Below are positions 1 through 5,489 of a DNA stretch of 5,495 bases, piece by piece. The DNA is taken from the NCBI GenBank assembly GCA_002348465.1, contig DEBI01000002.1:3843-9337 (forward strand), given 5' to 3'. Under the pieces are notes generated by a model. It saw only the letters and a list, made by a program, of their open reading frames with translations. It had not been told where the DNA came from and did not search any database. Made by a program: the position numbers and the translations under genes. The stretch is from Gemmatimonadales bacterium UBA2960 (GTDB lineage Bacteria; Gemmatimonadota; Gemmatimonadetes; Longimicrobiales; Gaopeijiaceae). Positions within the stretch are counted from its first letter, which is position 1. Every line of letters begins with the position of its first letter.

Positions 1-974
1 TGACTGGCGCGACAGGGTTGATCGGCTCTCACTTGGCGAAGTATCTAGTCGAGCGCGGTGATGAGGTTGTGGCGCTAGTTCGTCCAACGTCGGATACCGG
101 TTTTCTGGACAGCCTTGAGGTTGTTGATCTGGTCCACGGAGATGTGAGCGATAGCGTCGACAGCCTGTGCTCCGTAATGGATGGGTGTTCCCACGTGGTG
201 CATGCCGCAGCATTGGTGTATTCAGGACGTGGATGGGATGCGGTTGCGGCTGTAAACGTGGAAGGCACTCGCCGAGTCCTCATGGCGGCGGCCACGAGCG
301 GGGTTCAGAAGGCCGTAAACATATCTTCGGTGGCGGTGTACGGCGGCTCTGAGCTTGAGTACGACCAAGAAGACACGCCGGGTCCGGGAGCAGGGTTTAG
401 CAATCACTATGCGCGTTCGAAGAGGGAAGCTGAAGTGGTGGCGAGGCAGGTGGAAAGAGACACCGGCCTTCCTGTTACGACGCTGCGACCCTCTGCGGTT
501 TATGGTGAACGCGACCGGTTGCTAGGCCCAGCGATTCAGCGGCTCTTGAACAGTCCTGTTGTCCCGCTCTTTGGTTCGGGTGAGAACACGCTTCCTGTGG
601 TTTACGCAGGCAATGTCGCGGTTGCTATTGGGGTTGTCTTAGGCTCACCTGGAGGGGGAGATAGTTATGATCTAGGCATGGATCACCCCCTTAGGCAGAA
701 AGACTTCTTCTACGAGCAGGGGTTGGGGATGGGTCGAGCCCCCCGATTCGTGCACCTGCCAGCTTTCTTGGTTCGCTCTGGCGCCCTTCTCCTCTCACGC
801 ATGGGGGTCGCTCCCCCGGGAGCCAAGCATCTTTCTCTAGAGCGGCTGGCACGGCTTGCGCTCGAGGAAAATCCCTACCTTTCCCGGCGGGCCCACCGTG
901 ATCTGGGCTGGGACCCTCCGCACAGGCACGAAGATGCCCTTAGGCGCACGGGCCGGTGGCTAGCCAGCCGTTAA
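1..974 (+). CDS. NAD(P)-dependent epimerase/dehydratase, extended SDR family (5'-truncated by window edge)
   Basis: This is an extended short-chain dehydrogenase/reductase, probably a cytosolic NAD(P)-dependent oxidoreductase or epimerase acting on a sugar nucleotide, sterol-like or flavonol-like substrate; the exact substrate cannot be read. The frame is open to the left edge. The codons from position 3 give TGATGLIGSHL, the Rossmann dinucleotide-binding glycine motif, so the TTG at 18 lies inside this motif and is not the start. Bases 1-2 end a split codon. About 323 residues are visible and only a handful are probably missing. Numbering from the Thr at position 3, I see an acidic HGDVSD stretch (about 45-50), VHAAA (about 66-70), the catalytic Ser region ISSVAVYG (from about 107) and the YxxxK pair Tyr136/Lys140 in YARSK. 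All the catalytic residues are therefore present. The C-terminal half resembles 3-beta-hydroxysteroid dehydrogenase/dihydroflavonol reductase-like proteins. It stops with TAA at 972-974 and has no evident functional link to the PDH genes downstream. Confidence 0.9.
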   Translation, partial: TGATGLIGSHLAKYLVERGDEVVALVRPTSDTGFLDSLEVVDLVHGDVSDSVDSLCSVMDGCSHVVHAAALVYSGRGWDAVAAVNVEGTRRVLMAAATSGVQKAVNISSVAVYGGSELEYDQEDTPGPGAGFSNHYARSKREAEVVARQVERDTGLPVTTLRPSAVYGERDRLLGPAIQRLLNSPVVPLFGSGENTLPVVYAGNVAVAIGVVLGSPGGGDSYDLGMDHPLRQKDFFYEQGLGMGRAPRFVHLPAFLVRSGALLLSRMGVAPPGAKHLSLERLARLALEENPYLSRRAHRDLGWDPPHRHEDALRRTGRWLASR

Positions 975-979
975 CGAAA

Positions 980-1034
980 AAAGGAGGCAAGTAATGGCTC
1001 GGTCTTGTTGGGGGCGCCTACACTTGCTTTTTTT
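980..1034 (+). terminator. Candidate intrinsic terminator or attenuator between the epimerase gene and lipA
   Basis: An A-rich run (977-982) leads into a left arm whose GCAAGT (987-992) pairs perfectly with ACTTGC (1022-1027), directly followed by seven Ts (1028-1034). In RNA the pairing can extend outward through the SD into the U-run: 980-992 with 1022-1034 gives 13 pairs, three of them G-U. The 29-base loop can pair further through GGC (996-998) with GCC (1016-1018). The A-tract/stem/T-tract order is that of a Rho-independent terminator for the epimerase gene. The large loop and modest GC content of the stem weaken the call. Because the stem contains the only strong SD here, it could instead be a translational or transcriptional switch for the downstream operon. 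Confidence 0.4.
981..987 (+). promoter_or_regulatory. Strong Shine-Dalgarno sequence, AAGGAGG, not attached to any large gene
   Basis: AAGGAGG is a near-ideal anti-16S match, placed 6 bases before an ATG at 994 and 7 bases after the epimerase stop codon. It is the best ribosome-binding site in the window, yet the ATG it serves opens only an 18-codon frame. Its bases also pair with the T-rich run at 1028-1033 in the stem described separately, so its accessibility could vary. Confidence 0.55.
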
Positions 1035-1050
1035 CATGACTAGGCTGTAA
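994..1050 (+). CDS. Possible 18-residue leader peptide upstream of lipA
   Basis: ATG at 994 follows AAGGAGG with 6-base spacing and opens a short frame ending at TAA 1048-1050. The predicted peptide is MARSCWGRLHLLFFMTRL. It lies in the same frame as lipA, whose GTG start is 27 bases past the stop with no other start codon between. What is visible is an ideal start signal on a very short frame. That this is a translated leader, perhaps controlling or feeding ribosomes into lipA, is inference. I recognise no peptide family, and the codons show no obvious run of one amino acid of the kind seen in amino-acid attenuators. The alternative is that the region is simply a transcription terminator and the start signal is fortuitous, since the T7 run encodes the LLFF part. 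Confidence 0.28.
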   Translation: MARSCWGRLHLLFFMTRL

Positions 1051-1077
1051 ACGGACGTTCCGCGAGCAGAGAAGCAC

Positions 1078-2175
1078 GTGACAACAAATACCGACGCGCC
1101 CAAGGGATACGCGCCAGCCGGCAAAAACACCGGAGTCGTAAAGCCCAAGGGTACCTCTAAAATCCGGGCTCACGAAGGCTTGGAGACCGTAGAGATCCGG
1201 TCTCGGAAGCCTTCGTGGCTTAAGGTGCGCTCGCCCGGAGGCCCCAATTATCTGCGCCTGAAGAAGAAAATGCGGGCAGAAGGCCTCCATACCGTATGTG
1301 AAGAAGCTGGGTGTCCAAACATTGGGGAGTGTTGGGAGGCGGGAACTGCCACCTTTATGATTCTTGGTGACGTGTGTACGCGTGCTTGCAAGTATTGCGG
1401 TGTTGCACACGGCCTCCCGACCGAGCTAGACGAAGACGAACCTCGGCGTGTTGCACAGACCGTGCAAGAAATGGCTCTTGAGCACGTGGTTATAACGAGT
1501 GTGAACCGTGACGAGCTTCCGGATGGAGGGGCGGCCATTTACGCGGAGACAATCCGGCAGATCCACCGGGAAGTGCCCGGCTGTTCCGTCGAGGTCCTCA
1601 TCCCCGACTTTAAGGGTGACGAGGGTGCCTTGGAAACCGTCGTACGAGCGAACCCGGCGATCCTTGGACACAACCTTGAGACGGTTGACCGACTTCATCC
1701 CGACGTCAGGCCAGGAGGGCGCTACTGGAGATCGATTTCGTTTCTTGGTGCGGTGAAGCGCCTCGACGCCAAAATGCTGACAAAGACTGGGATTATTCTG
1801 GGTATGGGCGAGGAGGAGCGCGAGATTCGCAAGGCGATGGGTGATCTCCGTGAGGCGGCGGTGGACATACTCACGCTGGGTCAGTACCTGAGACCCTCAG
1901 CGATGCACATCCCGGTCGCCCGTTGGGTCACACCGGATGAGTTTGCAATGTGGAAAGAGGTGGGGGAGCAGGAGTACGGATTTAGACATGTCGAATCAGG
2001 GCCTCTTGTTAGGTCCAGTTATCATGCCAAGGAGCAGGCTCGTGAAGTCGAAGCGGGTGGACCGGGAGCTATACAGAATGTTATGGAGGTTGATATACCT
2101 GCTCCCGCAGAGGTCGTTTTGGACCTCGTCCAGCTCGAGCTCGGCAGACCTAGCCGAACGATGAGTGGAGGCTGA
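1078..2175 (+). CDS. lipA: Lipoyl synthase (radical SAM), with a C-terminal extension
   Basis: LipA inserts two sulfur atoms at C6 and C8 of the octanoyl group held on lipoyl domains, using two iron-sulfur clusters and S-adenosylmethionine in the cytosol. The auxiliary-cluster motif CX4CX5C is Cys74, Cys79 and Cys85. The radical SAM motif CX3CX2C is Cys100, Cys104 and Cys107. The conserved RSSY that supplies a serine ligand is at 312-315. RKPSWLKV (43-50) marks where homology to other LipA proteins begins. GTG at 1078 is the first start after the in-frame stop at 1048-1050. Its SD is weak (GAGAAG, 1069-1074), and the later TTG at 1180 is a poor alternative. At 365 residues it is longer than the usual roughly 290-330. 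About 42 Lys/Gly/Pro-rich residues precede the core, and about 43 residues follow the normal end near RSSYHA. It stops one base before pdhA, whose E2 partner is a direct LipA substrate. The 5' coding region holds a large inverted repeat. Confidence 0.96.
   Translation: MTTNTDAPKGYAPAGKNTGVVKPKGTSKIRAHEGLETVEIRSRKPSWLKVRSPGGPNYLRLKKKMRAEGLHTVCEEAGCPNIGECWEAGTATFMILGDVCTRACKYCGVAHGLPTELDEDEPRRVAQTVQEMALEHVVITSVNRDELPDGGAAIYAETIRQIHREVPGCSVEVLIPDFKGDEGALETVVRANPAILGHNLETVDRLHPDVRPGGRYWRSISFLGAVKRLDAKMLTKTGIILGMGEEEREIRKAMGDLREAAVDILTLGQYLRPSAMHIPVARWVTPDEFAMWKEVGEQEYGFRHVESGPLVRSSYHAKEQAREVEAGGPGAIQNVMEVDIPAPAEVVLDLVQLELGRPSRTMSGG
1171..1217 (+). repeat. Near-perfect inverted repeat (18 paired bases, 8-base loop) inside lipA
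   Basis: CACGAAGGCTT (1171-1181) is the exact reverse complement of AAGCCTTCGTG (1207-1217), and GAGACCG (1183-1189) is that of CGGTCTC (1198-1204). The only interruption is G1182 opposite GG (1205-1206). The loop is 1190-1197 (TAGAGATC). This gives 11 plus 7 Watson-Crick pairs, a very stable RNA hairpin spanning codons 32-47 of lipA, with no T-run after it. The left arm encodes residues ahead of the conserved LipA core, and the right arm overlaps its first conserved residues (RKPSW). It could be a translation-tuning mRNA structure, a protein-binding hairpin, or a small mobile palindromic element captured in frame. The pairing is directly visible; the role is unknown. Confidence 0.85.
2167..2171 (+). 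promoter_or_regulatory. Ribosome-binding site that fixes the pdhA start
   Basis: GGAGG lies within the last codons of lipA, 5 bases before the ATG at 2177. This spacing selects ATG 2177 over the in-frame GTG at 2165, which overlaps the SD itself and lies inside lipA. The lipA stop (2173-2175) falls between SD and start, the usual arrangement for coupled translation. Confidence 0.8.
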
Positions 2176-2176
2176 G

Positions 2177-3241
2177 ATGGCTGAGAAGAAAAAGAAAAAG
2201 AACGCTCTCATCGAGCATGACATCAGCGAAGACCTTGCTCTAGATCTGATGCGCGAAATGCTGCTATATCGCCGGTTCGAAGAGAAGGCTGGAGAAGCCT
2301 ACGCGATAGGCAAAATCGGGGGCTTCTGTCACCTTCACATAGGCCAGGAAGCGGCAGCGGCAGGCAGCATTAAACCTCTGGCCCGAGAGGACTATGTCAC
2401 AAGCGCCTATCGCGAGCATACGCAGGCGATTGCCAAGGGAGTCGACCCGAACGCGGTGATGGCAGAACTCTACGGCCGAAGGGATGGTTCCTCCGGAGGA
2501 AAAGGTGGCTCGATGCACATCTTTGACGCCGAATGCCGTTTCATGGGAGGCCACGGTATTGTTGGCGGACAAGTCCCCTTGGCCACGGGCATCGCCTGGA
2601 AAATCAAGTACAGGGGCGAAGATTCGATCTCTCTGGTCTTCATGGGTGACGCAGCTGTTAACCAAGGCGGCTTCCACGAAGGTCTGAATATGGCGGCGGT
2701 CTGGCAGCTTCCTTGCATCTATGTAGTGGAGAACAACGAGTACGGCATGGGGACCGCCTTCGACCGAGTGTCCAAAACTGAAATGTCCACTAAGTCTTCT
2801 CCGCATGGCGTTCCGGCTCATGTGGTAGATGGGCAGGATGTACTCGCGACTTACGCTTTTTTCCGCGAGTTAACTGCTCAAGTTCGGGAAGGTGCCGGGC
2901 CGCAGTATGTGGACCTGCAGACGTATCGTTTCCACGGGCACTCCATGTCGGATCCGGTTTCCGGAACGTATCGCTCGGTGGAGGAGGTAGAGCAAGCCAA
3001 AGATGAGCGTGATCCGATCGCAATTCTGGGAGATACGCTTAAGGGGGCCGGCGTACTGAGTCAGGAAGAATTTGAGCAGATGGATGCTGAGGCCCGACAG
3101 ATTGCATCAGACGCTGCTGACTTTGCGGATGCATCACCCCTTCCTGATGCGGACGCGCTCTACAAGAACGTCTGGGCCGAGATCAACCCGAATGGCAGGC
3201 TTTTCTTTGACGGACGTCCGGAGCAAGGGGGGGCTAGCTGA
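2177..3241 (+). CDS. pdhA: Pyruvate dehydrogenase E1 component, alpha subunit
   Basis: This subunit binds the pyrophosphate and Mg2+ side of thiamine diphosphate in the E1 heterotetramer that decarboxylates pyruvate and reductively acetylates the lipoyl arm of E2. The protein has 354 residues, close to the family norm, from ATG 2177. It aligns by eye with mitochondrial PDHA1 almost throughout: GFCHLHIGQEA (49-59), SAYREH (76-81), GKGGSMH (108-114), GIVGGQVPLATG (127-138), the cofactor motif from GDA (157-159) to ENN (185-187), YGMGT (189-193), and the TYRFHGHSMSDP loop (249-260) that carries a regulatory phosphoserine in mitochondria. The canonical motif begins GDG; here it is GDA. The N-terminus has five consecutive lysines (4-8). 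The closeness to mitochondrial E1 alpha favours pyruvate over branched-chain 2-oxo acids or acetoin. The gene starts one base after the lipA stop and shares its last base with the pdhB start. Confidence 0.96.
   Translation: MAEKKKKKNALIEHDISEDLALDLMREMLLYRRFEEKAGEAYAIGKIGGFCHLHIGQEAAAAGSIKPLAREDYVTSAYREHTQAIAKGVDPNAVMAELYGRRDGSSGGKGGSMHIFDAECRFMGGHGIVGGQVPLATGIAWKIKYRGEDSISLVFMGDAAVNQGGFHEGLNMAAVWQLPCIYVVENNEYGMGTAFDRVSKTEMSTKSSPHGVPAHVVDGQDVLATYAFFRELTAQVREGAGPQYVDLQTYRFHGHSMSDPVSGTYRSVEEVEQAKDERDPIAILGDTLKGAGVLSQEEFEQMDAEARQIASDAADFADASPLPDADALYKNVWAEINPNGRLFFDGRPEQGGAS
3225..3233 (+). promoter_or_regulatory. Purine-rich ribosome-binding site for pdhB containing a G7 run
   Basis: AAGGGGGGG ends 7 bases before the pdhB ATG at 3241 and can pair imperfectly with the anti-SD. 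It also encodes the last glycines of PdhA, just before the overlapping TGATG stop/start. Translation of pdhB is therefore probably coupled to that of pdhA. The seven-G run (3227-3233) is a possible indel site. Confidence 0.6.
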
Positions 3242-4221
3242 TGGCTGTTATGACTTATCGGGAGGCGCTAAACGCTGCTCTTTCTGAAGAAATGGAGCGC
3301 GACCCTGATGTTTTTCTTATGGGTGAAGAGGTCGCGGAGTATGACGGTGCCTATAAAGTCTCCAAGGGCTTGCTCGATATATTCGGGAGTCAGCGCGTTG
3401 TGGACTCGCCGATTTCCGAGCTAGGGTTTACTGGGTTAGGCGTGGGAGCCGCCATGGCGGGCCTGCGCCCGGTTATCGAATTCATGACCTTCAACTTCGC
3501 GTTCCTAGCGATCGATCAGGTGATCAATTCGGCGGCTAAGATGCACTACATGTCTGAAGGGCAGTTCCCGATGCCGATTGTTTTCCGAGGCCCGACGGGA
3601 GCAGCGCTTCAGCTTTCCGCCCAGCATTCTCAGGCGTGCGAGACATATTACTCACACGCCCCTGGGTGTAAGGTGGTGACCCCGGGAACGCCCGCAGATG
3701 CCAAGGGCCTTCTGAAGGCGGCAATTAGGGACAACGATCCTGTAGCTTTTATGGAGGGTGAACTCCTATACAACTTTAAGGGGGAGGTCCCAGACGATGA
3801 CGACTTCGTAATCCCCCTGGGGGTAGCTGATCTCAAGCATGAAGGGGAGGACGTCTCAATCATCACTCACGGAAAGATGATTCACGTAGCCCTTCAGGCT
3901 GCCCAGAAACTCGACAAGGATGGCATTCAGGCCGACGTGCTGGACCTTCGGACCATCCGCCCGCTTGACATGAGCGCGATCCTAGAGACGGTAAGAAAGA
4001 CAAACCGTATAGTTTATCTTGAAGAGGGTTGGCCCTATGCCGGTACTGGTGCACAGATTGTTACGATGATCCAGGAAGAGGCATTCGACCATCTTGACGC
4101 ACCGATTATCAGGGTCACCCAGGCGGATATCCCTATGCCTTATGCGAAGAACCTCGAGATCCTAGCTAAGCCTTCGGCCGATCACGTGGTCAAGGCTGTC
4201 AATAAAGTTCTGTACCGATAA
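3241..4221 (+). CDS. pdhB: Pyruvate dehydrogenase E1 component, beta subunit
   Basis: PdhB supplies the pyrimidine-binding half of the thiamine diphosphate site and pairs with PdhA to form E1. The 326-residue protein is a typical-length E1 beta and is strikingly like mitochondrial PDHB. Visible hallmarks are FLMGEEVAEYDGAYKVSKGL (25-44), DSPISELGFTG (55-65) with Glu60 at the position that activates the cofactor aminopyrimidine, GLRPVIEFMTFNF (74-86), IDQVINSAAK (91-100), VFRGPTG (114-120), AQHSQ (127-131) with the active-site His129, and the C-terminal domain signatures DLRTIRP and DIPMPYAKNLE. No key residue appears missing. The start is the ATG in the TGATG overlap with pdhA, so the two subunits are probably made in equal amounts by coupled translation. 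Branched-chain or acetoin E1 beta is the alternative, but the detailed match to PDHB makes pyruvate the best call. Confidence 0.97.
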   Translation: MAVMTYREALNAALSEEMERDPDVFLMGEEVAEYDGAYKVSKGLLDIFGSQRVVDSPISELGFTGLGVGAAMAGLRPVIEFMTFNFAFLAIDQVINSAAKMHYMSEGQFPMPIVFRGPTGAALQLSAQHSQACETYYSHAPGCKVVTPGTPADAKGLLKAAIRDNDPVAFMEGELLYNFKGEVPDDDDFVIPLGVADLKHEGEDVSIITHGKMIHVALQAAQKLDKDGIQADVLDLRTIRPLDMSAILETVRKTNRIVYLEEGWPYAGTGAQIVTMIQEEAFDHLDAPIIRVTQADIPMPYAKNLEILAKPSADHVVKAVNKVLYR

Positions 4222-4223
4222 CC

Positions 4224-5486
4224 ATGGCTACTAAAGTCCATATGGAAGCGCTCTCTCCTACAATGGAGGAGGGGCAGCTCGTTCAGTGGCTCAAGAACGA
4301 AGGAGACACGGTTGCCACCGGTGACGTATTGGCCGAAGTCGAGACCGACAAGGCGACAATGGAGTTGGTTGCGCGTGGAGAGGGAATTCTCCGAAAGATA
4401 TTCCTCGGCGCCGGTGGAACCGCAGAGGTTGGTGCGGTGATCGGGGTGATTGCCGCAGAGGACGAGGACATATCGGAGATCTCCGGTGTTTCAGGTGGCG
4501 GAGCCCCTGCAGTTGCGATTGTCGAGGAGGAGGTTGTCTCGACCCCTGACCCTGACCCGGTCGTTGAGGAGCCGACTTCGGGCAATACCGAATTAGCTTC
4601 TCCGGTCTCAAGAGGAGGTCGAGTTAAGGCGTCCCCGCTAGCACGGCGCCTGGCAGAACAGGCAGGAGTGGACATTTCTCAGGTCCCCGGGTCCGGACCG
4701 GGTGGCCGAGTGGTGAAAAGGGATATCGAGGCGGCAAAAGCTTCGGGAGATGCAACTCCCGCTCCGCCTGCTGCTCCTTCGTGGACCCCGGATGAAGCCG
4801 AGTACGAGGACGTACAGACGTCGCAGATGAGGAAGACCATCGCTAAGCGACTCATAACGTCAATTGGCCCAGTTCCTACCTTCTACCTTACGGTTGATGT
4901 CGACATGTTGCGGGTCATGGAGGCGAGGAAGAGTATGAACTCGATGCTCAAAGCCGAAGGAGCCAAGGTATCCGTCAACGATATAGTTCTTAAGGCAGTT
5001 GCTGGCGCTCTTCGCCAGCACCCGAACTGCAACGCGCAGTGGCATGATGGCTTTATCCGGCGCTTTAAGGCGGTCCACATTGGTGTCGCTGTAGCGGTGG
5101 AGGATGGCCTAATTACCCCAGTTGTGAGGCATGCACACCTCAAGGGGATAAGTCAGATAGGGGCTGAGGTGAAAGAGCTTGCCGGACGGGCCAGGGAAAA
5201 GAAGCTAAAGCCAGAAGAGTACACGGGTGCAACCTTTTCGGTGTCAAATCTCGGGATGTTCGGAATCCATGAGTTCACTGCAATCATCAACCCTCCCGAG
5301 GCCGGCATTCTCGCGGTCGGTGGTATTGAGGAGACCCCTGTAGCGGTTGATGGCGAGGTTCTAGTTCGACCACGCATGCGCATCACCATGAGCTGTGACC
5401 ATCGGGTGATCGATGGGGCCCAAGGATCGCGATTCCTTCAGACCCTCAAGGGCATGCTAGAGGAGCCGACAGCGATTCTCCTGTAG
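4224..5486 (+). CDS. pdhC: Dihydrolipoamide acetyltransferase, E2 of pyruvate dehydrogenase
   Basis: This is the scaffold enzyme of the complex: its lipoyl arm takes acetyl from E1 and the catalytic domain hands it to CoA. The 420 residues divide into one lipoyl domain (about 1-78) with ALSPTM near the N-terminus and the attachment lysine Lys43 in ETDKATME. Next is an acidic, Val/Glu/Pro-rich linker (about 79-130), then the peripheral-subunit-binding domain (about 133-170; ASPLARRLAEQAGVD, GSGPGGRVVKRDI). An Ala/Pro linker follows, then the catalytic domain (about 195-420) with MRKTIAKRL, GLITPV, SVSNLGMFG, INPPEAGILAVG and the active site DHRVIDG (His393, Asp397). The protein is complete, and the single lipoyl domain matches the alphaproteobacterial/mitochondrial layout. 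ATG 4224 starts 2 bases after the pdhB stop with no recognisable SD, so it probably depends on ribosomes arriving from pdhB. Lys43 is the predicted target of the LipA encoded upstream. Confidence 0.97.
   Translation: MATKVHMEALSPTMEEGQLVQWLKNEGDTVATGDVLAEVETDKATMELVARGEGILRKIFLGAGGTAEVGAVIGVIAAEDEDISEISGVSGGGAPAVAIVEEEVVSTPDPDPVVEEPTSGNTELASPVSRGGRVKASPLARRLAEQAGVDISQVPGSGPGGRVVKRDIEAAKASGDATPAPPAAPSWTPDEAEYEDVQTSQMRKTIAKRLITSIGPVPTFYLTVDVDMLRVMEARKSMNSMLKAEGAKVSVNDIVLKAVAGALRQHPNCNAQWHDGFIRRFKAVHIGVAVAVEDGLITPVVRHAHLKGISQIGAEVKELAGRAREKKLKPEEYTGATFSVSNLGMFGIHEFTAIINPPEAGILAVGGIEETPVAVDGEVLVRPRMRITMSCDHRVIDGAQGSRFLQTLKGMLEEPTAILL
5000..5020 (+). repeat. Short perfect hairpin inside pdhC
   Basis: TGCTGGCG (5000-5007) is the exact reverse complement of CGCCAGCA (5013-5020), with a 5-base loop CTCTT. 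It gives a compact, GC-rich 8-pair hairpin within the catalytic-domain coding sequence (VAGALRQH). No T-run follows, so it is not a terminator. It may be a chance product of Ala/Gly/Arg codons. Confidence 0.4.
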
Positions 5487-5489
5487 GTC

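Noticed and set aside
18..20. TTG as the start of the epimerase gene
   Set aside because: In-frame codons before it encode the TGATG half of the Rossmann glycine motif, so the gene begins before the window and the TTG is an internal leucine codon.
1005..1051. Possible sigma-70 promoter before lipA (TTGTTG or TTGCTT with TGTAAA)
   Set aside because: The -35 matches are poor and no convincing TATAAT-like box falls at the right spacing, so I do not call a promoter, although one may exist in this gap.
1018..1410. 130-residue minus-strand open frame opposite lipA
   Set aside because: It lies opposite the conserved cysteine motifs of lipA, has no recognisable domain or SD, and is a shadow of a strongly supported gene.
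2165..2167. GTG as the start of pdhA
   Set aside because: It overlaps the GGAGG ribosome-binding site and lies inside lipA; ATG 2177 has correct spacing from that site.
2264..2821. 185-residue minus-strand open frame opposite pdhA
   Set aside because: It is fully antisense to conserved E1 alpha sequence and resembles no family; its length reflects the codon bias of pdhA.
3449..3460. 12-base perfect palindrome CCGCCATGGCGG in pdhB
   Set aside because: It has no loop and encodes the conserved AAMAG residues, so alanine/glycine codon composition explains it.
3813..3823. CCCCC-T-GGGGG palindrome in pdhB
   Set aside because: A one-base loop cannot form a normal hairpin, and the sequence fits ordinary coding for IPLGV.
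4540..4560. Short tandem CCCTGA-like repeat in the E2 linker
   Set aside because: It encodes alternating Pro-Asp in a flexible linker, where such low-complexity sequence is expected.
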